DNA of 64,000 nucleotides from Cladocopium goreaui (taxonomy: Eukaryota; Sar; Dinophyceae; Suessiales; Symbiodiniaceae). How positions within the stretch are numbered: the stretch's first letter is position 1; the number at the start of each line of letters is the position of its first letter. The notes beneath the pieces are model-generated. The model saw only the letters and a list, made by a program, of their open reading frames with translations. It ran no database searches and was not told the DNA's origin. Shown piece after piece: positions 32,658 through 45,224 of the stretch. Made by a program: the position numbers and the translations under genes. The stretch covers positions 1 to 64,000 of the forward strand of contig CAMXCT020001437.1 of NCBI GenBank assembly GCA_947184155.2. Reading direction: 5' to 3'.

Positions 32658-35600
32658 ATGATGGTAGAGGAGCAGCATGTGGCTGAGGGCCAGTTGGCTG
32701 CACCAGCCCTTTCAGAGTGCATTGAGGTGGTTGCACCTGGGGAAGCGGGCCAGACAGGCCAGAAGGCATTCACTTTGCCATATGGTGTGTGCACTTTGCC
32801 AGACTTACAGCAAAGGGCCTACATCAACAAAGATGGCAAAGCTGAATGGGTTTGGGCCAGGGTGCACAGCTACTGCCAGATCCAGAAGGAACCTGGCAGA
32901 ATGCTGATGCACAGCAAAGATGCACTCCTGAAAGAGCTGGGAGAGCTTCAGGTGCCTGAGGCTGGCCTCCATTACAGGGGCATGGACACACCAGCTGGTG
33001 AGTCTGACTGGAAGGACCACACTTTGGAATCCTCAACTTTGCTTGGGGCCTTGGTGTACCTCTTCAAATTGAGACAACTGAAGGAAAATGCAAAAGTCAA
33101 AGCCATGAAGCTCCTGTTGGAGCTGGCAGGGAAAGCCTTGCCATTTGCCAACCTACAGCAGCCAGTGCCTGCCATGCTCCAAAGGCCTACTGGCCCCATG
33201 GCAAGTGCCCAGCTCTTCTTCACACCCCAGGGCCTGACACAGGATTGGGGCAAGTTGCTGGCACTGTCACCAGGGGGTGCTGAGCTGTGGAAAAGGCTTG
33301 GAACCAGGACTTGGCTGAATAGATGCATTGCATCTTCCTTGGAAAATGCAACATTCCAAGATATCCTCTTCTTCAATGCCTACCTCATGTGCCACCCCAA
33401 GGTGAAAGGAAGGGGCCAACTGCTCTGGACTGCAATTGGTTCCACTACCTTGCCTGAGCTGGTCTTTCACCTAGGCACCTGGCTGGATGCCCTTGCTTTG
33501 GCCATGAAGGAGGAGCCACTTCAGATGCTGCCCATTCTGAAGACCAAAGAAGGCAATGCCAGGCTGCTGGCAGATCCAGTGAACCGCATGCTGCTTCTGT
33601 GGAAGCTTAGGAGAAGCAAGCAGCATAGGTTGGAGATAGCTGGCACACATGGTGATCTGGGTGGCAACACCATCAGAATGATGAGGTATGAAGCATATCT
33701 GGATTGCCTTTTGCACAGCAAGGCCCTTGAGTATGCTTTCAGTGGCTACAAGCAAGTCTGTGTCTCCTGGGACCCCAGCTCCTATGGTGGCAAAGACATT
33801 TTCATTGGATGCTTGTATGTGCCACAGTGCAACCAAGCTGCATACCTCATGAGCCAGCATTTGGGTGCCACCTACCTTGGAGAATTGGATGGGTCATTGC
33901 TTGAGCTGGGCCAAGCCAGAAAACTCACCAGACTTGAGGGCTACAGGGAGGTCAAAGGCCTAAGCTCATCACTGGAAGGTGTGGGGCTGTCCTTGAAGGA
34001 CTTCTTTGTGCCTGAAGGACTGGTGCTCAGGCCTTTGGCTCCCCATGAGCTCAGGATTCAAGGTCCAGGTGGGAGATGGTACATCCAAAATGAAAAGACT
34101 GGAGAGACCAAACCTGAAGCCCCAGAGGACTTTGATTTTGGGGCTCTTCCTGCTCTCATCTCCATTTCAGACCAAGGGCCAGCAAACACAGCTGCACTCA
34201 ACTACTTGATGTTTAGCTCCAAGGCTTTGCTTCTGTGGTCCCTATGGGACCCTTACCACAGAGCTTGGAACGACCTCAAGTTGGCCCTCAAGCGCTGTGC
34301 TGGTGATGGGTGGAGAACAGTGCTAGAACTCACCCTGGTTGCCAATATGAACTATGGCCCATTTGGAAGTGGCAGTTGGTTCTTCAAGAAGAAAGCCAAA
34401 TTGCAAGACTTCCTGATGACCAGGGATGTGAACAGTCCTGCCTGGAACAACTTCCAGCATCTTATTTGTCAAGAAAGAAGGGTTTCTGAACCCAGCAATC
34501 TGGAAGAAGCACAGGAACTGTTCACTGAGATGGCTAGCCTGCAATCCTTCAACACCAAAGGCCCATTGGTGAAGCTCATGCGCTGGTTCTCATTTTTCGA
34601 GTCAATGGCATTCCTGGATGGTGAGTTTTATATGACTAAACTCATCCTTCTCCATGCTGCTGAGAAAGCAGATGCTGGCTCAGAGGCAGAGATTGATGAG
34701 GGCTTGCCACAGGAAAAAGACCACAAGAAGGAGCTTGCAGAGCTGAAAAAACGCAAGGGCACATGGAGGTTAGCCCCAAGCCTCATCAATGGCAAATCCC
34801 TTTGCATGAAGGACTGCATCATGGCCTGTGGGAAGGCAATATGGCAGAACTTCTCTGAGAGAGCAAGGGAGGCTTGCTCCCCCATGCAGGTGAAGGAGCT
34901 GAACATAGCATGTGCTCAGAGCAGGTTCTGGGCTTGTGAGCTCTTGGACATGTTGGAATCTTCTTTGGAGGAGGAGAAATGCCTGAAGCACCTCTTTCCA
35001 GAATTCCAAGGGCATGAAAGTGCCATGACCTGGCATTGTGACCTCTTGGCAAAGCTCCTGGAGACCAGGGCAATGAGCTTGGCTGTCTTCTACCTGATGC
35101 CACCCAGCCTCTACTGCCACCTGCTGTCCTATGACCCTGAGGTGTCCAGGGAAGCACATGACTTGGCGCGGAAGCATTGGGGCATGTTGCTAGCAGCTGA
35201 GGAGGCCCATGCTGCTGGTGCAACAGTCAAGCCTTTGTCCAGCATCTACTGGAGGTTCAGCCCACTCATCAGGGCTTTGTTCATGGCTTTTGAGGAAGAT
35301 GCCCGCAAGTGCCTAGTGTACACCACACAAAGTCAAGCCATGAGATTGCAGCTGCTCTTCACTCAGCACCTGGGAGATTCCAGGCTGATTGAGAACATTC
35401 ACCAACATGGAAGAGATCTTTGCAGGGCCAGCAAATCCAATTCCATGTCGAATGTGAGCATTATGGCCAATGTCTTGAGATGTGGTGTACTGGAGGGCAG
35501 GAAAGTCCCTATGGTTGCTGCCAAGGAGATCATGAAGGCAACTGGCATGGCCTGGCATTCCAAGAACAAGGAGCCTGTGGTTCAAAAGTTGAGAACTCAT

Positions 35601-37186
35601 GGGAAGAAGCTGCCTGTGGAATTGCAGCAGATGATGGCACCCAACAAAAAGGGCAATGAGCAGTGGCCATCTCCAAGCCCTGGCTCTTTGTTTCAAAGCT
35701 GTTGCTCCACAGACTGGCTCTTCCATTACTTCTCAGACCAAGCTGCCACAGATGCAGATGTCAATTCTGCATGGCTTTCTTGCCTTGCCAGGCCAGGGGC
35801 CATCTTGGCACAACAATCCACTTCATCAGTGGTCATGGTCATTGCTTCTGCAGAGTACAGCTTCTTGGGTGTGGCCATGGAGGCCAAAGTGGGCTTGACA
35901 TTGGAAAGGACCTTCCACTGTGTTGTGAGGCGGGATTCCATTGGCTTCCACCACATCACAGACTTGGATGATTGGTTGGAGTTGCAGGTGGAGCCTTGCC
36001 TCACCACAGCAGGAGGAACTAGGGGCCCCATTGGTTGGCGGAAGATTGCTGAGCCTCTCACCTTGGATTTAGCTGCTTTGCTGAAAGGCATCACCTTGAC
36101 ATTTCTGCAGCTCAAGGATTTGGTTGTGGCATTGGGGGGCTCCAAGAAAGGCATAGCTTCCAAGAAGGCTGCCATAGAGCTCCTCATCACCATGGCCTTT
36201 GCTGCTGACAAAGTGGAAGAGGTGAAGGCAATGTATGCTGCTGAAGAGGAAGCCAGGGGTGATGAGCAGATGGACTCTGATCTCTCTGAATTGGTCTCTG
36301 AGCTTGGGCAAGATGATGCCAACACCCAAGACCTCAAAGACTTGAAGGAGAAGAAGCAGGCCTACAGACAAAAGAAAGCCCTCAAGAAGGCAGAGCAGCA
36401 GGTGCTGCTGCAGGGCAAGGAGAAGTCCAGGAAGGGCAGGGCAAGGGCAAAGGAAAGGCCAAAGGAAAGGCCAAAGCCAAAGGAAAGGCACAGGCTAAGC
36501 CCAAGGAGGAAAAGCCCAAAACCTTCTTGGAAAGTGTCATCAGGAGGGCCAAAAAGCTGGCTGCACAAAGGGACCAAGGAGCAATGGCTGAGATTGTCAA
36601 GCAGGAAAGGCATGTGGAAATGGAGGTGGCAAAGGAGATGACTGATGATCCAGAACAGGTGAGAAAGGCTAAGGCTGCTCCTGCTGAGGAGGCTGATGTT
36701 GACATGAATGATCTATTTGGAGATGCTGTGCCAGAAGGCCCTGATGCAGGTGCAGCACCTTCTTCTTCGTCTGGGCCTCATCAAAGGGCCCCAAAGACTT
36801 ACAAGTCACTTGATGACATCTTGGGCCTCCTGAACCCACCAGGCTGCAAATTCACCTTGAGTGGCATGGACCACAGGTTCAAGTCTGAGTGGGAGGATGA
36901 CCTCCCTGAACTGGATCATCCATACAGCCAAAAGAGATTCTCTGCATCCTTTGCTAAAAGAAGAACTTGGCAGGATGCCCTGAGCCTTGTGCATGAGCGA
37001 AATTGGCAGAAATGGAACCTTGTGAAAGATGAGTATCTGCTGGGTGAAGGTGAGGAGCCACAGAAGCCTGGTGTGATTCCACAGGAATTGCAAGATCTTT
37101 TGCAGGTGGAAATTGCCAAGCTTGGGAAGCCAAAAACTTATGCCAAGGGTGCTGCTGGAGAAGATGACACCCAGATGGCAGAGTGA
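32658..37186 (+). pseudogene. ORF-L with 1-nt frameshift, unit C
   Basis: It is open from the ATG at 32658 to the Lys-rich tract. There a G run is one base shorter than in A ('gcagggcaag' against 'gcaggggcaag', near 36436-36441). The reading frame then gives an Arg/Lys-rich nonsense tail that stops at 36641. The original frame resumes and is open to 37186. A cluster of changes at 34870-34935 turns a Ser-Thr-Phe-Leu-Pro stretch into Ser-Arg-Phe-Trp-Ala. Other private changes are near 32748, 33064 and 36069. A sequencing error in the G run is possible, but D has the same deletion. Confidence 0.7.
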
Positions 37187-37595
37187 GGGCATGCAGGGTG
37201 GGCTGAATGAGCAACCTCTGTGCATAGCTGGTATTGCCAGGAACAATTGCTGCATGCACATTTGAAATTTGCACATTTGAAATTTTTGAGAGCAGCTTTG
37301 AGTGGCATGCAGGAAAGTGCAAAAAAAAGATGCAGTAACTTCAGTGAGACTTGCTAGGTGGGATTGCACAGAGAAGTTGGTAAACTCCATTGGGTTGGTA
37401 GACTGCCACTCTGACCCCCTTGCCCATGTTGCTGAGATGTGCTTCACCCTTGCTTGGCCCTATGCTCTTGACAAAGCAGGTGCACACCATGGGCAGTGCA
37501 AGAGGGAACTTGAGCCCTGCCCCAGCAACCCAGCTGCACTGGGATTCTGAGTGCCACAGCATGGCCATGATCAGGCTTTGAGATTCCAGCCTTGT

Positions 37596-38349
37596 CTTGG
37601 CTTGCTTTGGTTCTTGGCATCTTGTTGCAGGGTGGCTTGCTGGTGCATGGCTTGGGCCCCTTGCCTGGGCATGGTGGTGAACATTGTGCTTGCCTCTGGC
37701 ATTGGCAGTCCTTGTCTCCTCTTGGCTTGCCTTGGTGCTTGCCAGCTTGGTGCAGGTCTTGCTTGCTTGGGCATGGCTTGAGCCCTTTGGGCTTAGCCAT
37801 GGTGGTGAACACTGTGCTTGCCTCTGGCATTGGCAGTCCTTGTCTCCTCTTGGCTTGCCTTGGTGCTTGCCACCTTGGTGCAGATCTTGCTTGCTTGGGC
37901 ATGGCTTGAGCCCTTTGGGCTTAGCCATGGTGGTGAACACTGTGCTTGCCTCTGGCATTGCCTTGGTGCTTGCCACCTTGGTGCAGGTCTTGCTTGCTTG
38001 GGCATGGCTTGAGCCCTTTGGGCTTAGCCATGGTGGTGAACACTGTGCTTGCCTCTGGCATTGGCAGTCCTTGTCTCCTCTTGGCTTGCCTTGGTGCTTG
38101 CCACCTTGGTGCAGGTCTTGCTTGCTTGGGCATGGCTTGAGCCCTTTGGGCTTAGCCATGGTGGTGAACACTGTGCTTGCCTCTGGCATTGGCAGTCCTT
38201 GTCTCCTCTTGGCTTGCCTTGGTGCTTGCCACCTTGGTGCAGGTCTTGCTTGCTTGGGCATGGCTTGAGCCCTTTGGGCTTAGCCATGGTGGTGAACACT
38301 GTGCTTGCCTCTGGCATTGGCAGTCCTTGCCTCCTCTTGGCTTGCCATT
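37596..38349. repeat. 128-bp tandem array, unit C
   Basis: Anchors lie at 37675, 37803, 37931, 38034, 38162 and 38290. The 103-bp short unit is third in C but fourth in A, so the arrays have been rearranged by unequal exchange or conversion. Confidence 0.95.
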
Positions 38350-39043
38350 CACCAAGCCCTCCCACCCACCCTTGCTTTGCTGGTGTTGCTTTGTTGCTGC
38401 TGTTGTGGGGAGGGGTGGCAGTCTACAAACCCATTGGAGTTATTGGAGTTTGTTTTATTTTTAACATGTGTGGCAGCAATGTTTCCAAAGCCAGGGCTTA
38501 GCACAAGAACATTTTATTTGGTTTTGAGTGCCAGTGCCAGCAGGCCATCAACATGTGAAGAAACCTACATGCACCACTTCTTTGGGGTTTTGTGTTATGT
38601 AGGTGATTTGCCAATACAGTCAGTGAATTTGGCTTTGAACACACACAGTCACAAACCATTTGGGTCACCATGGGCTATGCTTGCCACCTGCAGGTGCTGT
38701 GGGCCTGATCTGATGAGTGCAGCCTGTGGCCAGTGGTAGCACTGGAACTTTTGACCTTCTGAGAGGGGTGAGCTACACAAATTTGAAACCTTAGTGGACA
38801 AACGCTATGTGACAACACTGTGGTGGACAATTGTGCTTTGAAGGGGGGAAAACTGCCTGTCAAGAATCTGGGTGAGTTGTTTGTGTGCTGAATTGGGGTT
38901 AGTGACTTAGTGACACATGCAACAGCCAAGGTTGGCTACTGAATGTTGTGCTGGCATTTTCTTTTATTTTCAGTGTGGGTTTGTTGCAAAGGGTGCCATA
39001 CCTGAAGGGTGTTTCAAATTGTGAGTTTCTAGGGCTTTTGAGG

Positions 39044-39661
39044 TCATTGCAAGGCCTTTGCGCTGCTTGCACCAACCCAATGGGAATGTGATTGCATTTT
39101 CATTGGGCTGTACCTGGAATATGGGAAAGGGGTCCCTATTTTGAAAGTCAACATGTCCCTTCTGCATTTTTTTGGGTGTTTTGGTTTATTGCAATCCCTC
39201 TGCATCAATCCAATGGAATGAAATTTGTTTTACAAGAGGAGTTTTGTATGTTTTTGCAAATGAAATATGTGAAGGGGTTCCCATTTTCAAAGCCAACATG
39301 TAATTTTTATTTTGTTTTGTTCTTTTGGTGTTGTTGCAATCCCTCTGCATCAATCCAATGAGTGACATTGTTTTTACAAGAGGGGTTTGGCATTTTGTTT
39401 GGGATAGGCATGGAATATGTGGAAGGGGTCACCATTTTCAAAGCCAACATGTAATTTTTATTTTGTTTTGTTCTTTTGGTGTTGTTGCAATCCTTCTGCA
39501 TCAATCCAATGAGTGACATTGTTTTTACAAGAGGGGTTTGGCATTTTGTTTGGGATAGGCCTGAAATATGTGGAAGGGGTCACCATTTTCAAAGCCAACA
39601 TGTAATTTTTATTTTGTTTTGTTCTTTTGGTGTTGTTGCAATCCCTCTGCATCAATCCAAG
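39044..39661 (+). repeat. 151-bp tandem array, unit C (one unit shorter)
   Basis: Anchors lie at 39193, 39338, 39489 and 39640. There are four anchors where A and D have five, and one short unit of 145 bp. Confidence 0.95.
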
Positions 39662-39765
39662 GGGTGCTTGCTTGTGTTTTGTGCAGGTTTTTTTTAGGTT
39701 TTTTTTAGGTTTTTCAAGGCAATGTTGGGATTTTTGTTGTTTTGCATAGGTTTTAATAGAAAATC

Positions 39766-40241
39766 ATAGGAAACTATAAGTTTCATATATATTAGACCCT
39801 ATGTTGAAGAAACACTCTCTTGAAGAAGCACTTCAAGAGATGCAATGAATAAAGACGTGCATATGTTTTTTTTTAATGCACACATACCTTTTAAATATGT
39901 CCGTCGTCAAGATCCTCTCATCACGGTTGACGATGATAGGGGGGTTGTAACCTACCCTTTATACTTTGGATATTCTCATAATCCATTTTCAATGGAATCT
40001 GGTTCTTAACTTCAATGGAAATATTGTTCTTAACCAGGATGAAATTGACATGGCTGATGTTGAAATGTGTTGAATACTTGCAATGTCTTGAAACTTAAGC
40101 TTTACATATATCAGGGTAAATTTCATCACGACCTCACTGTTCTCCCGAAGCCTGGAATCATGGGAATTGGATTCGGGAAATCATCCCCAAGTGAAGATTT
40201 CAGGTTAGTGAAATATCATAATTTACCCAGATATATGGTTC
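39766..40241 (+). other. CpG-bearing segment, unit C copy, continuous with the low-copy region
   Basis: It matches A 12421-12895, including the hairpin at 39816-39840. Here it continues without a break in composition past 40241. Confidence 0.7.
40115..40203 (+). CDS. Candidate 89-nt exon, unit C copy
   Basis: Same peptide and AG/GT borders as in A. The EF-hand exon begins 90 nt downstream. However, this exon ends in phase 2 while the EF-hand frame needs phase 0, so direct splicing of the two does not work in the frames I read. Confidence 0.4.
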
Positions 40242-40293
40242 CTGCAATATCCATTTTTTGGTCCCATTTTTTGGTGCCATTTTTTGGTCCCAG

Positions 40294-40399
40294 GATACAG
40301 ATGGAGACGGCTGCTTGTCCTCGGAGCAGCTGCTGAAAATGCACGCACAACACGGGGAGGGGACCTCTCGTCCCATTCTTTGGTCGAGATCTTTTTTCG
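40294..40399 (+). CDS. Candidate exon with an EF-hand calcium-binding loop
   Basis: After 'ttggtcccag' the frame reads DTDGDGCLSSEQLLKM. Asp at loop positions 1, 3 and 5, Gly at 6, Leu at 8 and Ser at 9 fit the EF-hand loop. Position 12, normally Glu, is Gln, which would weaken calcium binding. A following helix ('EQLLKMHAQHG') fits. The donor is not clear; 'ggtgtagg' at about 40399 is one choice. The parent gene is unknown; EF-hand exons occur in kinases, calmodulins and others. Confidence 0.5.
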
Positions 40400-40860
40400 G
40401 TGTAGGATGGTGTAGGATGGTGGAACACTTTTCTGATCTGTTTCTGATGAACATTTACTGATTCTGAAGCGGATTTAGTCTAGCCAAGCGAACGGTTCAA
40501 GGGTGGAAGCTTTTGCAAGTTCTGTTATATAGGATGTTTGGTCCTGTTTGGTCATATCCCCGATGAAGGGTATCTACTGGAAGCCATTGGCAAAATGATC
40601 TGGATACATTTGAGATGCGGTTTGATAGGACTATTAGGTAGGAGCATTCAGGCATTTAAGGATGAAGGGTGAGAATGGCATTTTTTTCCAGCCAAAATGG
40701 GTCACCTGACCATAAAATCGCATAAAATATTGAAAATTGACCCATTGATAGTTGAACATGGTTCATTTATAGTTGACCTACCTATGATTTTCCATAGTCA
40801 ACTATATAATTACTATATATATATATATATATATATACATACAAATGAATCATGTTCATA

Positions 40861-40944
40861 GTCATTTTTATAGTGACCTATGAAGGGCCGTGATTTTCTA
40901 TCGTCATTTTTATAGTGACCTATGAAGAGCCGTGATTTTCTATC
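40861..40944 (+). repeat. 2 x 42 bp tandem duplication
   Basis: The word starting 'gtcatttttatagtgacc' at 40861 repeats at 40903 with one visible difference (gggcc against gagcc). Confidence 0.9.
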
Positions 40945-41191
40945 GTTCATCCTGTGGATCAGCTTGCATTCCAACTCCATAGGAGCACCATTTGAGGAAC
41001 TGTATTTACAAACAACATCAAGCAACATCAAATGTGTCTATTAAGTAAATAACTATGAATATATGTATGATTATGTGTAGATATCTACATGTTTTGTTCA
41101 TATGCATATATATATATATATAGACAGATGGATGTATATGAACCTACATATATCATAGTACTGATTTGTTAAAGACAATGATTGATACGAC

Positions 41192-41308
41192 CAGGTACTG
41201 TAGCCTCATCATCCACGCTGCCATCGCACGCGGCGACCAGCCCTCGTATGATGCAGCCTGGAACTCAGGGACGAACGACAGCGGTGAACCGGCCATTGGA
41301 ATTTCTGT
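41192..41308. CDS. Candidate exon, strand uncertain
   Basis: On the - strand, 'tttctcag' and 'gtcgtatc' flank exactly 39 open codons, including 'PEFQAASYEGWSPRAMAAW'. On the + strand, 'gaccag' and 'gtctgag' flank another open frame, including 'HAAIARGDQPSYDAAWNSG'. The patch is rich in CpG. Coding origin looks likely; the strand cannot be decided by eye. Confidence 0.4.
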
Positions 41309-43071
41309 CTGAGAAATGAGGGGAAGAGTCACAACTACCATTGTTTAAACATGTTTAACACTTGATATGATTGATATGTATATACATGTATATATATATA
41401 TATCCTAAATATGGTTTGATCCAGACCCTCCGTTTTAACCGTCAAACATGTGGTATTGTGGGGATAGAATGGGATTGTTTTTTATGGTACTATTATGGAT
41501 AAAAAAAACTTCACGACCTACGTCGCAAAAATCACAAAGGAATGGAGGGGATTTGTACCCAGAGAAGCTGGGATATAAAGCCTATAGCTAACAAACTAAC
41601 AACTACCCTCTGGTATGGAAACTGGCACATAGAAATAGTTGATTTACCCATTTAAAATGGTGATTTTCAATAGCTATGTTAAATAACCAGAGGGTATGGT
41701 GATCGTACCACTTATTGTTGGAACTGCAGCCCCACGTCCAAGTGTGGCCAGACAATTTATATCACTTTCAATCATCCACCTCGGACAGGCCGATCATCAA
41801 TCCAACCAACTTGGGGCATGGCATACTTGAATGGAAGATCGGCTGTGAATTCGTAAATGTTCATTTGTTTGGTTCGAGCACCGACATTCGCGCGCGGTAA
41901 AAAGAGAGAAGTTGTAGGAGGCATTACCCATAGACCCTGCTCAGGATCTCTAAAGATTCACCAAAAACCATACTCTGATCCATTTCAAGATTTGTTTTTT
42001 CCCAGGCACAGAACAGGATCATGGAATCATGGCATAGCTTAAGTGAGTAGAAGGCAACGTGAAAATCAACGTGGCATGGCAGCCATGGCATCAGCCTTCG
42101 CATCCCCGGTGTCCGTGGCCAGTGCCGGACGCAGCGCGACCGGCGCGACCCGCGCGACCCGCGCGACACTCGCCAGCCGCGGCGCAGGCGGTGTCGCCGT
42201 GGCGGATGAGACAGGCACGTGCCACGGAGATTGTTCTGCGGAAATCGAAACATGGCTGGAAAATCCCCCAACTGGAGCTTTAGAAATATATAGAAATATG
42301 GTTTCATAATGTTTAATAGTTGGCAATGCTCCAAACATGATGATTTTCCAGCCATTTTTCATGACCGGAGGGTAAATACAACCAACATCAACCAACTCGT
42401 GATGTACTGTCTGCGGCAGAGAAATGCTCTGGGTGGGTATGACCTGTACTTTTAATACTTTTAAGACTTTCCATCCATTGGCAAAGATTGGGACACCATT
42501 TTTTTTAGCTATTTCGCTGTTTTGCGGGATGTCAAGCTATTTTTGAGTGGTTTGTTCACAGTCTAATGAGGTGATGGGGTTGGTACTCACCTGGATGTCC
42601 CAACACGCCACCAGCCCCACCAGCCCAGCACATCCAATTGGCAATCTGCTGGGCGCCAAAACCTGGGTAGCGGGTAGCTGGTATTTTACAGTTTCAAATC
42701 CTTAGTGCTCCAAATCCAATTTTGACACTGTCCAATTGGAGCAGCTGGCCAGAAACTCATCGCCAACGTGAGTTTCTGGGTAGGCCAATGGCCGGGTATG
42801 TCGCACGCGGCGTCTTGATAGAAGACGCCAAATCCCAACAAAGCAGCTCAGTGATGACGATAGAATCTATGGAGTGGCCAGAATTTTGCGGACCCCGTTT
42901 TTGCCAACACCAGCCACCAGCAATCAAGAACTTGCAAAAGCACGGTAGTAAGCCCTAGACTCCAGACTAGACAAACAACTTGGACACCAGGAAAAATACG
43001 TGGCATCTGCATTCCAAAATCATCCAAAATCTGCAACATCCTGAACAATAACTATTCAACTATTCTATTTT

Positions 43072-43284
43072 TTGGGGGGAAGAGGCTCAGACAAATCTGA
43101 GAACAACATAGGCGGATGGTGCACCTTTCCAGCCTACCACACATCGGCCTTTTTCGGAGGTTGGCATCCAAAGTTGGCCGCGACCGCGGCGCTGGCGGTG
43201 ACGTTTTCCCTTGGAAAACGTGGAAAACGGGCGGCTGTGAGACCAAAGGTGGGGGATGATGCCACCGAAATGTTGAGCTACTAA
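43072..43284 (+). CDS. Candidate coding patch
   Basis: The frame contains 'WHPKLAATAALAVTFSLGKR' and ends 'VGDDATEMLSY' at a TAA. It is GC- and CpG-rich against AT-rich surroundings. The - strand is also open here. No family is recognised. Confidence 0.25.
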   Translation: MGGRGSDKSENNIGGWCTFPAYHTSAFFGGWHPKLAATAALAVTFSLGKRGKRAAVRPKVGDDATEMLSY

Positions 43285-43474
43285 GCCAGGCTTGCAACAA
43301 AGTGGACATACAACCATTAAAAGGCAGTTTCCTGAAATGAGGGTACCCACAAATCATCCATAATCATCCATTTTATTTGTGTTTTTTCCATGAAATAAAC
43401 CATCCAGCTATTGGGGTATCCCCGATGACTATGGAAGCCCCCAAATATACCATTGATATTCCATTAATTAATGT

Positions 43475-43604
43475 GTAGTACGGCCTTTTGGGTGACTTTC
43501 AACTTCGATGAACCATGAATCGTGTAGGTCTTTTGCCGGGCGACCAACATCTTTGAGCGCTCCTCTTTAGAGGCTTCCACTCTGCACTGGGTGATCTGGG
43601 TGAT
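43475..43604 (-). CDS. Candidate exon on the - strand
   Basis: After 'aaaatcacccag' (complement) the frame reads 'CRVEASKEERSKMLVARQ' and then 'KTYTIHGSSKLKVTQK', with a possible GC-type donor. The + strand has stops in the corresponding frames. Dinoflagellate genes do use non-GT donors. Family unknown. Confidence 0.35.
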
Positions 43605-44789
43605 TTTGAAAGGGTAAACACATGGTTAAAACTGCCGAAAGCTGCCAACAAAAATCAGCGATTGATACGGATATGTCATGCTATTTGGCTAACGAACTTA
43701 AATGACGTTGTAAGTATTTGTATAGTAAGTTGTAAGATATAAGTTGCAAAGTTTTGTCAAATATCTTGGCTGCTTGGTGCAGATTCTTTATGTTCCGAGC
43801 AGACGGGGAAGAGAGGACAGCCCCACAAATTACGTCAATGGGGAACCAATGGGGGCGCAGCAACCTTCTCCTGTCCTCACCTCCAAGCTTTCATTTCCAG
43901 CTTTGTCTTGTTCCTTCGCAGTGTATCGCAATGTAATGCACACGCAATATCACATAATGTGGTATATGATGGTGTATATATATATACATATATATATATA
44001 TACGTATATATATATATATATATACACGTATAATATGATATTATCAATATATGCAGATAATCCATTATATATATATACAGTATATGAATACATAGACGTA
44101 CCATTTGTGTTTGCTAAATCTTGGTGTTTGTAAACCTTCAGGGGAAAATTCAACACGTCAATGTTTGCTGCTGACCAGGCAGGAGCTAAGTTGTTGGAGG
44201 AAGCAGTGAAATCTTCCAATGGGTCGCTTGGCAGCTTGCTAAATGGGAATGCACCAACCAAACCTGAGGATTGAACCAGCTTTTTAAATGAAGGCTTTTC
44301 ACATGACAGGCAGGAATAGAATGGAGATCTAATTATCAAACATCAAGATTTAACCAACCAAGTTTTGGTGATATAGTGTTTTATCATAATAGTGTATATA
44401 ATATATATATATATACATATTATATATACATATTATATATATATGGACACACCAGAAGGACCTCACTAAGACTGCACTGGAAGGATGGGAATTAGAGTGG
44501 GCAAATGATCCCCGGCCGCTAGTTTTAATCCATGGAAACGGAGGGTTAAAATTGGCTGTTTCAAATTGGACCAGAGTAAAAGGTCCATTTGAATTTTGAC
44601 CCAAGTACGACAGTAAACCAGAACGCAGCTGAATAGTCGGATTGTCAATCGGCCATTATGCATGCTGACTTTTGATGAATTTTGGATGTTATGTTTGGAC
44701 ACCCAGTGCTGTTGCCAGTCATTATTGTGGGAATTGTGTGAGATCTATGGTGAAAGTTTGAGGAAATTGAAGCTATCTCTGGGTGCCAT

Positions 44790-45224
44790 ATGGGGTTGTC
44801 TTATAAACATTACTATTTCTCCCATCCTAAGAGAACCCAAATGATTATTTGGAATCTTGGATGTCTAAGTCAAGGTGCCAGGCACGGTATGGCGAAAGCC
44901 AATGGGAATGTACATATCTTTACAATGGCTCTGCCCCCAGCAGGCACGCTTTCTTTCAACGCTTGTCTTATAAAAACCTTAGGCATTCTTAGGCCACTCG
45001 ATTTGCCGCTGAAAAATGGAGGTACTGTATGGTACTGTGCAAATCAAGAGGCAAAAAATGGCCAAAACGAACCTTCGTATTTTGTCCTTCATAAGCCAGC
45101 GTTCCCGGGTCGACCGGGCATCCTGGAAGCTGGGCCACCGGCATCGTCGGCAACATCGGCGGCACCTGCAATTGCCGTCATGGATGAGTATTTTTTTTGG
45201 AGGGGTAGCAAGCAGGTTGTTTAA
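44790..45224 (+). CDS. Candidate coding patch
   Basis: The frame is open for 144 codons. Only the part near 45055-45190 looks coding ('NEPSYFVLHKPAFPGRPG', then an Ala/Ser-rich stretch), and it is CpG-rich. Boundaries and function are unknown. Confidence 0.25.
   Translation: MGLSYKHYYFSHPKRTQMIIWNLGCLSQGARHGMAKANGNVHIFTMALPPAGTLSFNACLIKTLGILRPLDLPLKNGGTVWYCANQEAKNGQNEPSYFVLHKPAFPGRPGILEAGPPASSATSAAPAIAVMDEYFFWRGSKQVV

Larger units (their letters stand above)
30462..40241 (+). repeat. Tandem unit C (~9.8 kb), right end replaced
   Basis: It starts at 'aaacccttggcc' after the Gln-rich ORF of B. It follows unit A up to the equivalent of A 12895 ('atatatggttc'), then leaves the unit and enters the low-copy region. 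The AT-hook exon, exon block and Gln-rich ORF are therefore missing. It has more private substitutions in ORF-L than B or D. Confidence 0.9.
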
